Made by a program: the position numbers and the translations under genes. A model generated the notes under the pieces. The model saw only the letters and a list, made by a program, of their open reading frames with translations, searched no databases and had not been told where the DNA came from. Below are positions 7,999 through 15,724 of a stretch of DNA of 64,000 bases, piece after piece. Numbering within the stretch: the stretch's first letter is position 1; the number at the start of each line of letters is the position of its first letter. Source of the DNA: Antarcticibacterium arcticum (GTDB taxonomy: Bacteria > Bacteroidota > Bacteroidia > Flavobacteriales > Flavobacteriaceae); contig NZ_CP042476.1 of the NCBI RefSeq assembly GCF_007993795.1, forward strand, positions 2,852,001 through 2,916,000, in the 5' to 3' direction.

Positions 7999-10900
7999 AT
8001 GAAAAAATTAAATTATTTACTTGTTGTTGTCTTCATGTTTATGGCGACAATTTCCTTTGCGCAGGGTGTTACAACCGCTGCGATCAATGGAAGGGTCTTA
8101 GAAGCTGGCGGAGAACCTCTTCCGGGAGCTAACGTTGTTGCTGTACATCAACCGTCTGGTACCCAATATGGTGCAATGACAGATTTTGACGGTTTCTACC
8201 GAATTTCCAACATGAGAGTAGGAGGTCCTTACCTTATTACAATTACCTATGTAGGATTTGAAACTTTTACTGCCGGGAATATTAATTTAACTTTAGGTGA
8301 ATCCCGAAACATTAGTGCAGAAATGGGTGAAACTCAAAACGCACTTGATGAAATTGTAATCACAGGTGGAAGAGACGGGGTTTTTGATTCAGGAAAAACC
8401 GGAGCTGAAACTAATGTAAGCCAGAGACAGGTAAGTACTTTGCCTTCTATCTCCAGAAACATTGCAGATTTTGCAAGATTAACTCCACAGGCACAGGTAA
8501 GTGGTGATGATGTTATTTCTATTAGCGGGCAAAACAACCGTTACAATGCGCTTTATATAGATGGTGCTGTAAATAATGATGTATTTGGTTTAGCGGCAAG
8601 TGGAACTAACGGGGGTCAAACCGGGGTTAGTCCAATATCTCTTGATGCAATTGAATCTTTTCAAATTAACGTTGCTCCTTTTGACGTAAGACAGTCTGGT
8701 TTTGCCGGAGGAAGTATAAATGCAATTACAAAATCTGGAACTAACCAATTCGAAGGTTCGGTTTATGGATTTTTAAGAAATGAATCATTGGCGGGTAAAA
8801 CTCCAATAGGTCTTGAAGCTGCAGATGGAAGTCGTTCAAGACTTGCAGATTTCTCTGCCGTAACTACAGGTTTGAGAGTTGGTGGGCCAATTCTTCAGGA
8901 TAAATTATTCTTTTTCGTGAATTACGAGAGACAAGATAATGAGACTCCACAACCATTTTCTTTCAATAATTATAATGGAGATGCATCATTACAGGATATA
9001 AATAACCTTTCTAACTTTTTAGTTAGTGAATATGGTTACAATCCTGGTGGATTTTTAGATAACACTTCTTCTTTGGTAAGTGATAAATTAATTGGAAAAA
9101 TTGACTGGAACATTAACGAGAATCATAAACTGTCTCTTAAGCACAGTTACGTTAAAGCAGTACAATTAAACGCCCCAAGATCAAACCAGGGTGCAATTAA
9201 CTTCTTTAACTCTGCTATCAATTTTGAATCTATTACAAATTCAACAGCGCTTGAATTAAGTTCAAAAATTGGAAATAATATGGCCAACAACCTTGTATTG
9301 GGTTGGACTCGTGTGAATGATGACAGAGATCCTCAAGGTGGAGATTTTCCATACGTTCAATTACAGGATGGTGCTGGTTTAATCAGTTTTGGATCTGAGC
9401 CTTTTTCTACAGGTAATGCCCTTGATCAAAGTAATTTTACAATTACAGATAATTTCGATATTTACCTGGGTAGACATAATGTTACCATTGGTACAAACAA
9501 CGAATTCTCTTCTTCAAGAAACGTTTTCATAAGACAAAATTTCGGGGAATACAGATACAGTAATGTAAATGACTTTTTAACCGGTAATTTGGCAAACAGA
9601 TACCGTCACGGTTATTCTTTAATTGGAGGTTTTGGTGATGACTCTGAAGGAGCTGCAGAATTTGATATTTTCCAGTTTGGTCTATATGCACAGGATGTAT
9701 ATAACGCTACAGATAATTTAAAACTTACTTTTGGAGCAAGAATAGATGTTCCGTTTTGGTCAGATTACTTAACCAATAACGATTTTAACAACAGAACAAT
9801 TCCTTTATTGGAGGCTGCTGGTAAAGACCTTAGAGGTGCACAAACCGGGGAAGGTATAGACGCTCAGGTTCATTTCTCTCCAAGATTTGGTTTCAACTGG
9901 GATGTTAAAGGAGACAGAACTACTCAGGTACGTGGTGGAACAGGTGTATTTACTTCAAGATTACCATTGGTATGGCCTGGAGGAGTTTATAATAACAATG
10001 GTTTAACTACAGGTTTTATTCAAAGAACAGGTGCTACTGTTCCTCAGTTTGAGCCAAACCCAAGAAACCAGTTACAGGATCCTGCACAAGGTTCAGGAAC
10101 TGTTGGTGGGGAGATAAACTTGTTTGCAAGGGATTTCAAACTTCCACAAGTTTGGAAAACCAATATTGCAGTAGATCAAAGATTGCCTGGTAACTGGACA
10201 ATTTCTGCAGATTTCATATACAATGACGATCTAAATGCTGTTGCCTATGAGAACATAAACCTTGAAGGCCCTCAATTCAATACAACCGGTGCCGGGTCAC
10301 GTCCTAACTATGGTAACAAAAGAATTGACAACACTTATGATGCTGTGTACATGGGATACAACACTTCTGAAGGAAATTCTTATAATATTTCAGGAACTCT
10401 TGCAAAGAACTTTTACAGTCCATTTATTGACGTAACTGCGCAGGCTTCCTATTCTTATGGTGAATCTAATGTGTTATTTGATGCAACTTCTTCTCAAAAC
10501 AGTTCTCAATGGAGAAACCTTGAGACAGTAAGAGGTTCCAATATGCCTGATCTGTCTACTTCTGATTTCTCTCCCGGACATAGATTTATTGCCAATTCTA
10601 CTTTAGAGTTTAAATGGACCAATAATTTACGTACCAGACTTGGATTCTTTTACGAAGGTGCACAAGGAAGCCCGTTTAGCTACGTAGTTGGTGGAAATGG
10701 TGGCGGATTAATAAACGACACCGGTTCTTTCTCTGCACTTGCTTATGTTCCTGCTACAGAGGCTGAAGCTAATTTGGTTGATATTGTTGACACAAGAAAC
10801 CCTGCAAATAACAGGACTGCTGCAGAGCAATGGACTTTATTAAACGCTGCTATCAATGCAGATGAGTATTTAAGCGAGAGAAGAGGTCAATTTGCTGAAA

Positions 10901-11232
10901 GAAATGCTGACCGTTCTGACTGGTCTCACATTATCGACTTAAAGTTTGCTCAGGAATTTAGAGTTAAGATCAAAGAAACAGATCACAAATTTGAATTCTC
11001 TGCAGATATATTCAACTTTACAAACTTCCTGAACAAGAACTGGGGAAGAAGAAACTTTACCAACTTTAACCAGGTACAGTTAGTGAACTTTACAGGATTC
11101 CAGCCTGATGGAACAACTCCAAAATTCACCTTCAACCCAAATACCTTAAATACCAAAAACATCATTGATGATTCTGGATTACAGTCTTCAAGATGGCAAA
11201 TGCAGGTTGGGTTAAGATACTCTTTTAACTAA
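7999..11232 (+). CDS. Oar-like TonB-dependent outer-membrane receptor with carboxypeptidase-regulatory-like domain
   Basis: A 1077-residue receptor. Signal peptide at 1-22 ending SFAQ; carboxypeptidase-regulatory-like domain at about 26-115 (INGRVLEAGGEPLPGANVV); plug at about 120-240; large barrel to the C-terminal strand QVGLRYSFN. This architecture is the Oar type rather than SusC: no SusD partner follows and the gene is monocistronic, with a strong terminator directly after it. The substrate cannot be read from the sequence; Oar-like proteins have been linked to protein or peptide cargo. The A/T-ending codon preference and isolated transcript suggest high expression (inference). Confidence 0.88.
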   Translation: MKKLNYLLVVVFMFMATISFAQGVTTAAINGRVLEAGGEPLPGANVVAVHQPSGTQYGAMTDFDGFYRISNMRVGGPYLITITYVGFETFTAGNINLTLGESRNISAEMGETQNALDEIVITGGRDGVFDSGKTGAETNVSQRQVSTLPSISRNIADFARLTPQAQVSGDDVISISGQNNRYNALYIDGAVNNDVFGLAASGTNGGQTGVSPISLDAIESFQINVAPFDVRQSGFAGGSINAITKSGTNQFEGSVYGFLRNESLAGKTPIGLEAADGSRSRLADFSAVTTGLRVGGPILQDKLFFFVNYERQDNETPQPFSFNNYNGDASLQDINNLSNFLVSEYGYNPGGFLDNTSSLVSDKLIGKIDWNINENHKLSLKHSYVKAVQLNAPRSNQGAINFFNSAINFESITNSTALELSSKIGNNMANNLVLGWTRVNDDRDPQGGDFPYVQLQDGAGLISFGSEPFSTGNALDQSNFTITDNFDIYLGRHNVTIGTNNEFSSSRNVFIRQNFGEYRYSNVNDFLTGNLANRYRHGYSLIGGFGDDSEGAAEFDIFQFGLYAQDVYNATDNLKLTFGARIDVPFWSDYLTNNDFNNRTIPLLEAAGKDLRGAQTGEGIDAQVHFSPRFGFNWDVKGDRTTQVRGGTGVFTSRLPLVWPGGVYNNNGLTTGFIQRTGATVPQFEPNPRNQLQDPAQGSGTVGGEINLFARDFKLPQVWKTNIAVDQRLPGNWTISADFIYNDDLNAVAYENINLEGPQFNTTGAGSRPNYGNKRIDNTYDAVYMGYNTSEGNSYNISGTLAKNFYSPFIDVTAQASYSYGESNVLFDATSSQNSSQWRNLETVRGSNMPDLSTSDFSPGHRFIANSTLEFKWTNNLRTRLGFFYEGAQGSPFSYVVGGNGGGLINDTGSFSALAYVPATEAEANLVDIVDTRNPANNRTAAEQWTLLNAAINADEYLSERRGQFAERNADRSDWSHIIDLKFAQEFRVKIKETDHKFEFSADIFNFTNFLNKNWGRRNFTNFNQVQLVNFTGFQPDGTTPKFTFNPNTLNTKNIIDDSGLQSSRWQMQVGLRYSFN

Positions 11233-11256
11233 ACTGAAGTTGCAATAGATAAATTA

Positions 11257-11287
11257 CCGTCCCGATTAATTTCGGGACGGTTTTTTT
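11257..11287 (+). terminator. Rho-independent terminator after the Oar-like receptor
   Basis: Stem ACCGTCCCGA / TCGGGACGGT-type (9 bp perfect GC-rich core CCGTCCCGA) with a short TTAAT loop, followed by seven T. It begins about 25 nt after the stop codon. Confidence 0.9.
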
Positions 11288-11322
11288 ATTTAAAAATGTA
11301 TATTTACTAAAACTTAATAATT

Positions 11323-11760
11323 ATGTACGAAACTGTCCTCTTTATCCACTCCTACTGGGCATATCTCCTGCTCCTTATTTTAATTGTGGCATCTGTTAAC
11401 TCCCTCGTAGGATATTTTTCCAATAAAGAATATGGCGCTACCAATTTCAGGATCGCCCTGTTCACCCTTATAGTAACGCACATTCAGCTTTTAATAGGTT
11501 TGGTCCTTTATTTTGTTTCACCTTATTTCAGGATGTTTGGTGAAGAAGGAATGGGCGGGGTAATGAAAGATTCAGTGCTTAGATTATACCTTGTAGAACA
11601 CCCCTTAATGATGATCATAGCAGTAGTTTTGGTTACTATGGGATACTCTAAACATAAATCAAAACTCACCTCAAAACCAAAGTTTAAAATGCTTGCCATT
11701 TTTTATACCCTGGCACTCGTTTTTATTCTGTCAAGAATTCCCTGGAATACCTGGTTGTAA
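11323..11760 (+). CDS. Four-helix integral membrane protein, function unknown
   Basis: A 145-residue protein with four hydrophobic segments at about residues 8-27, 40-66, 86-105 and 121-140. Histidines fall in or near three of them (FIHSYW, VTHIQLL, VEHPLMM), which could in principle bind b-type heme. I recall flavobacterial relatives being labelled cytochrome b-like, but nothing here proves that. It is separated by a terminator from the receptor upstream and converges with the HD hydrolase downstream. Confidence 0.7.
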   Translation: MYETVLFIHSYWAYLLLLILIVASVNSLVGYFSNKEYGATNFRIALFTLIVTHIQLLIGLVLYFVSPYFRMFGEEGMGGVMKDSVLRLYLVEHPLMMIIAVVLVTMGYSKHKSKLTSKPKFKMLAIFYTLALVFILSRIPWNTWL

Positions 11761-11826
11761 AATTGCCAGATTCAAAATTCAAAATTGAAGTTCTTCCTTC
11801 AATAAAATTGAATTCTCCAAATAAAT

Positions 11827-11872
11827 CAACCCTCTCTTTCTCTTCAACAGAACAGGATGAGAGGGTTGTTTT
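11827..11872 (+). terminator. Probable terminator between convergent genes
   Basis: A 10-bp perfect stem CAACCCTCTC / GAGAGGGTTG (11827-11836 and 11859-11868) with a 22-nt loop, followed by TTTTATAA. It serves the membrane-protein gene on the plus strand. Its 3' arm lies just short of the end of the HD hydrolase gene on the minus strand. Confidence 0.6.
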
Positions 11873-12524
11873 ATAATTCTCCATTCCATTCCGCATAGAA
11901 CTGTTTTAAAAAGTCCTCCATAAAGCGATGTCTTTGTTCTGCCAGGTTCCTGGCTGTTGGGGTATTCATAAGATCCTTCAGCAACAATAATTTTTCGTAG
12001 AAATGATTTATGGTGGGGGCTGTAGAAGATTTATATTCTTCCTTCGTCATATTGAGATTTGGGGCAATTTCGGGGTCGTAGAGGGCTCTTCCCTTAAAAC
12101 CTCCATAATTGAACGTTCTTGCTATTCCAATGGCTCCAAGGGCATCTAAACGGTCTGCGTCCTGTATTATTTCCAGTTCTATGGAATTAAAATGTTGGTT
12201 GGTATTTCCACCCTTAAAGGATACATTTTTTATAATGTTTTCTACGTGGGTTATTATATCTTCATGCACCCCGCGAGACCTCAAAAAATCGCCAGCCAGT
12301 TTTGGGCCAACACTTTCATCACCGTTATGAAACTTATAATCGGCAATGTCGTGCAATAAGGCTCCCAGTTCAACAGTGAAAATATCACAAACTTCATGTT
12401 GTGCAATTAAAAGCGCATTTTTATATACCCGCTCTATATGAAACCAATCATGACCTCCTTCAGCTCCATTTAAAGTGGTTTTTACAAATAATTTAGTATC
12501 CTGTATAATTTGGATTTTGTTCAT
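11871..12524 (-). CDS. HD domain-containing phosphohydrolase (YedJ-like)
   Basis: A 217-residue HD-superfamily protein. Metal-binding residues are visible: His in HDWFHIERVYKNA (about residues 25-37) and the HD pair in ALLHDIADYK (about 58-67), followed by a later conserved QDADRLDALGAIGIAR segment with the final Asp. This layout matches YedJ-type hydrolases, which act on nucleotides or related phosphates; the true substrate is not known. Cytoplasmic, no signal peptide. Its upstream neighbour plsC lies 32 bases away on the same strand, so they may share a transcript. Confidence 0.85.
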   Translation of the reverse strand: MNKIQIIQDTKLFVKTTLNGAEGGHDWFHIERVYKNALLIAQHEVCDIFTVELGALLHDIADYKFHNGDESVGPKLAGDFLRSRGVHEDIITHVENIIKNVSFKGGNTNQHFNSIELEIIQDADRLDALGAIGIARTFNYGGFKGRALYDPEIAPNLNMTKEEYKSSTAPTINHFYEKLLLLKDLMNTPTARNLAEQRHRFMEDFLKQFYAEWNGEL

Positions 12525-12556
12525 TTTAAAAAAAGCTTGCGCTAAAGGGTTAAAAA

Positions 12557-13288
12557 TTATAAAATATCTGCCGTTATAGTTCTTTCAACAAGAGCAATAA
12601 GACTTTCAGGATCATTTGAATTGGCGGGAATAGGCTCGTGCACCTTGAGTTTGATATGCACTCCAATTCCAAGTGGGAACTGGCCATATTCAAAGAGTTT
12701 CCAGGAGTTGTTGATTGTAATGGGAACTATTAAAGCAGTGGGCATTTTCTTGAAAAGGATCTGCATCCCTGTTTTGGCAAATTCCTTGGGCTTCCCTGTG
12801 CGGCTTCTGGTTCCTTCAGGAAAAATAACAGCCGAGCGGTTGGTAGCATTCAGATATTTTGAAAAACGCAGTATTTCTTCTACCGCCTGTTTTGGGTTTT
12901 TTCTGTCTATTAAAGCCGAACCTCCATGTCTTAAATTAAAAGAGATCCCCGGAACTCCCTTCCCCAGCTCTTTCTTGCTAACAAACTTAGGATGATGCTT
13001 TCGCATATACCAGATTATGGGTGGGATATCATAAATTCCCTGGTGATTTGCCACAAAAATGCAGGATTGGTCTGTTGGGATGTTATACGGGTTATCTACG
13101 GTAAACCTAGTCCCCAGGATGTTGAGGCAGCGCATGAGGAAGAAATTGAAAATATCTACAGATTTTTTATGAGCCTGGTAGCCTCCAACCTTTAAAGCAA
13201 CCCACTGGATCCCATGAAAAACCACAAGCGTTAAAAAGAAGAAAAAATAGGATATAACAGAGAGGGGATAGGCTAGTATTTTTTTCAT
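12557..13288 (-). CDS. plsC: 1-acyl-sn-glycerol-3-phosphate acyltransferase
   Basis: A 243-residue membrane-associated acyltransferase that adds the second acyl chain to lysophosphatidic acid in phospholipid synthesis. It has an N-terminal membrane helix (about 8-30), the catalytic HX4D box NHQGIYD (about residue 82) and the substrate motif FPEGTRS (about 158). All key residues are present. It lies immediately upstream of the HD hydrolase on the minus strand. Confidence 0.9.
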   Translation of the reverse strand: MKKILAYPLSVISYFFFFLTLVVFHGIQWVALKVGGYQAHKKSVDIFNFFLMRCLNILGTRFTVDNPYNIPTDQSCIFVANHQGIYDIPPIIWYMRKHHPKFVSKKELGKGVPGISFNLRHGGSALIDRKNPKQAVEEILRFSKYLNATNRSAVIFPEGTRSRTGKPKEFAKTGMQILFKKMPTALIVPITINNSWKLFEYGQFPLGIGVHIKLKVHEPIPANSNDPESLIALVERTITADIL

Positions 13289-13345
13289 GTTGGTTTTTAA
13301 CTATTGCAAAAATACATTTTTCTCCCAAAAATAATTAAAGTGTGC

Positions 13346-13723
13346 TTACTCTGTTTGGATACATTTGCCATCTTCACATCCCATTTTAGAAGGTGGAGTT
13401 GGGAGACTGCAATCACTTATGATACCATTGGCCTTGTTATATTTATCTTCTGCAGCCGTATATTGGGCTACCATTTTTTTAAGGGCCTCTTCGTCTATTC
13501 CCGAAGAGTATAAAAGGTAACCCTGGGGGCCACCACAGGCTTTACTGCCAAAAGCGATGAACCGGCAATCTGTTGAGCCGCTGCAATTAGTTTTAGCTAT
13601 AAAATTTTTAATTTGATCAAGTTCCTGTTCCAGCTGAACACTGGTGACTTCCGCTTCATTGGCAAGTTGCTCACAGCTTGCAAAAACTCCAACAAACAGG
13701 AAGAAACTCAGAAGGATTTTCAT
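13346..13723 (-). CDS. Small exported lipoprotein, function unknown
   Basis: A 125-residue protein with a lipoprotein signal ending VFASC (Cys16). The mature part has six further cysteines, several in pairs that suggest disulfides (NCSGSTDC, ACGGPQGY, MGCEDGKC). No known catalytic motif is seen. Similar short Cys-rich lipoproteins are common in flavobacteria. A terminator of the upstream bacilliredoxin gene separates the two. Confidence 0.7.
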   Translation of the reverse strand: MKILLSFFLFVGVFASCEQLANEAEVTSVQLEQELDQIKNFIAKTNCSGSTDCRFIAFGSKACGGPQGYLLYSSGIDEEALKKMVAQYTAAEDKYNKANGIISDCSLPTPPSKMGCEDGKCIQTE

Positions 13724-13782
13724 GGTAGGTTAGTTTAGATTGAAGGGAAAGATACTAAAATTGGTGAGATCCTGAAAACAGA

Positions 13783-13807
13783 AAAGCCGGTCGACAGGAC
13801 CGGCTTT
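13783..13807 (-). terminator. Rho-independent terminator of the bacilliredoxin gene
   Basis: A perfect 10-bp stem AAAGCCGGTC / GACCGGCTTT around a 5-nt loop, followed on the minus strand by TTCTGTTTT. It lies about 50 nt after the stop of the minus-strand gene ending at 13859. Confidence 0.8.
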
Positions 13808-13858
13808 CAGCTTTATTATAGTTTGGCCTAAAGTAATAGTAGAGCCGGGATTAGTTTG

Positions 13859-14269
13859 TTAGCAAAAATCGTTATAAGCATTCATAAGATTTTCAGCGAT
13901 CATTTCTGCAGGGCGACCTTCAATGTGGTGACGCTCCAGCATATGTACAAGTTCTCCATCTTTGAACAAAGCCATAGACGGGGAAGAAGGAGGAAAGGGA
14001 ACCATGAAACCACGGGCCCTGTCTGTCGCTTCACGGTCTACACCGGCGAAAACTGTTACAAGATTATCGGGAGTTTTATCGTTTTTCAAAGACATTCTTG
14101 CTCCCGGGCGGGCATTGGCAGCTGCACAACCACATACCGAATTTACTACAACAAGGGTAGTTCCCTTTTTTTCCATTGCGGCATTAACTTCCTCTACAGT
14201 GTGTAATTCCTGAAAACCTTCTTTTGTAAGGTCTTCTCTCATTGGTTTAACTAATTCTGCTGGATACAT
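13859..14269 (-). CDS. BrxA/BrxB family bacilliredoxin (YphP-like)
   Basis: A 136-residue thioredoxin-fold protein with the characteristic CGC active site in VNSVCGCAAANARPG (about residues 42-56). It starts with MYPAELVKPMREDLT, typical of the family. BrxA/B proteins remove bacillithiol from thiolated proteins, and many Bacteroidetes make bacillithiol, so a redox repair role is likely. Cytoplasmic. Monocistronic with its own terminator. Confidence 0.92.
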   Translation of the reverse strand: MYPAELVKPMREDLTKEGFQELHTVEEVNAAMEKKGTTLVVVNSVCGCAAANARPGARMSLKNDKTPDNLVTVFAGVDREATDRARGFMVPFPPSSPSMALFKDGELVHMLERHHIEGRPAEMIAENLMNAYNDFC

Positions 14270-14406
14270 ATATTGAGTTTTTTATAAAAATTTCTATGTT
14301 GCAAAGATAGGTAAATTCCTTAGTCCTGCTTATCTCTTTAGTTTATTGGGAAATAACTTTAGCCTATGGTTATGCCTATGTTTTAATCCTTTCCGTTCGC
14401 TGCCGT

Positions 14407-14781
14407 TCATTGTTTCTCATCATTGTTTTCCTCAAGGAAAACAAACCTTTCAAATTGAGGTTTAGTGAGTATATCTCTCATTTCTCCTCTTTCCAGGCGT
14501 TCCAAATCCAGTAAATCTGCTGTTTTTTCTTCAATTGGAATTGCGGCATTTTGAACTTCTAGTCTTCTCATTGTATATTTAATGATACTTTTTTCTACCA
14601 AATCCTGTTGTTTAGGTGATAGTGCTAATTCCTTTGCCCACATCTTGGATCTTACATCAGCAAGTTCCCTTACTTCATTGCTTGGTTCTTTTAGTAACAT
14701 ATTTTGGGAATATCCATTGTAGGTAAATAAAGATGCAAATACAATTGTCATTAAAATTAAAGGCTGTCTAAGAACTTTCAT
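14407..14781 (-). CDS. Short exported protein with Spy/CpxP-like helical repeats, function unknown
   Basis: A 124-residue protein with a signal peptide ending near NGYSQ (about residue 26). The mature part is helical, with ALSPKQQDLVEKSI followed by EMRDILTKPQFERF, a pattern resembling the LTxxQ-type helices of periplasmic Spy-like proteins. This similarity is weak and does not establish a chaperone role. The gene stands alone between the bacilliredoxin and the divergently oriented TerB-DnaJ gene. Confidence 0.65.
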   Translation of the reverse strand: MKVLRQPLILMTIVFASLFTYNGYSQNMLLKEPSNEVRELADVRSKMWAKELALSPKQQDLVEKSIIKYTMRRLEVQNAAIPIEEKTADLLDLERLERGEMRDILTKPQFERFVFLEENNDEKQ

Positions 14782-14963
14782 AATTAGGGTTTTGCTTAAA
14801 AATAAGCATCTGGGTTTAAAAAGGGGGTTAAGAAGGGGTTAAAATACATGTACCTGCACGTCTTTTATCTTAAGTTTTTATTAACATTTACCCTCCAGTT
14901 AGGTAACTTAAAACGTTGTCATTTGTTTGTTTTAATTGATCTCCCTAAGTTTCTTCAAAATAC

Positions 14964-14971
14964 TATCTTTG
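14964..14971 (+). promoter_or_regulatory. -7 promoter element of the TerB-DnaJ gene
   Basis: TATCTTTG matches the Bacteroidetes -7 consensus TAnnTTTG exactly and lies 24 bases before the ATG at 14995. No convincing -33 element is seen at the usual distance. Confidence 0.5.
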
Positions 14972-14994
14972 CAGCTAAAATTTGAATACCTTAA

Positions 14995-15723
14995 ATGTTT
15001 AAATGGATCCTCGCCATTGTTGGCTATATGTTTTTTAGATTTCCCGGGGCTATTCTGGGTTTTATCCTTGGTACTCTCATAGATAATTACAGCAGGGGCG
15101 CAAGTAGTTTTGGACCTGCCTCCAGCAGCAGATCTACGGTCTCGCCCGGGGATTTTGAACTTAATCTCCTCTCCCTGGCCTCGCTGGTAATAAAATCTGA
15201 CGGGAAAGTCTCCCAGACAGAACTGGATTATGTGCGGGCTTATTTTGTACAGGCTTATGGAAAGGAGCGGGCAAATGCCACCTTCCGCACGTTTAATGAT
15301 GTTATTAAGAACCGTGAGATCTCTGCAAGCCGTATTGGCTTATACCTGCAGCAACGCACGCGTTATGAGGTGAGGCTTCAAATTCTTCACTTTTTGTTCA
15401 GCATTGCAAATGCAGATGGGCACGTGTCTAATGCTGAACTTAATATGCTATACGAGATCGCAGGTTATCTAAACCTGATGAAACGCGATTTTGAGAGTAT
15501 TAAAGCGATGTTCTTTAAATCTGCAGACAATGCCTACAAGATCCTGGAAATAGAAAAATCGGCCACAGATGCAGAGGTTAAAAAAGCCTTCAGAGAAATG
15601 GCTAAGAAATATCACCCCGATAAACTTCAGCATATGGACGAAGCCTACCGCAAAGGAGCCGAAGAAAAATTCAGGAAGGTGCAGGAGGCTTATGAGCATA
15701 TACAAAAGGAGCGGGGTAACTAA
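14995..15723 (+). CDS. TerB-like and DnaJ-domain membrane co-chaperone (DjlA-like)
   Basis: A 242-residue protein with an N-terminal membrane segment (about 3-28, with a GAILGFILGTLID glycine-rich pattern), a TerB-like helical domain at about 55-165 and a C-terminal J domain at about 178-242 with the HPD motif (KKYHPDKLQ) that stimulates DnaK-type ATPases. This order is that of DjlA, so it is likely a membrane-anchored Hsp40. It ends one base before the end of the convergent TonB receptor gene. Confidence 0.88.
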   Translation: MFKWILAIVGYMFFRFPGAILGFILGTLIDNYSRGASSFGPASSSRSTVSPGDFELNLLSLASLVIKSDGKVSQTELDYVRAYFVQAYGKERANATFRTFNDVIKNREISASRIGLYLQQRTRYEVRLQILHFLFSIANADGHVSNAELNMLYEIAGYLNLMKRDFESIKAMFFKSADNAYKILEIEKSATDAEVKKAFREMAKKYHPDKLQHMDEAYRKGAEEKFRKVQEAYEHIQKERGN

Positions 15724-15724
15724 T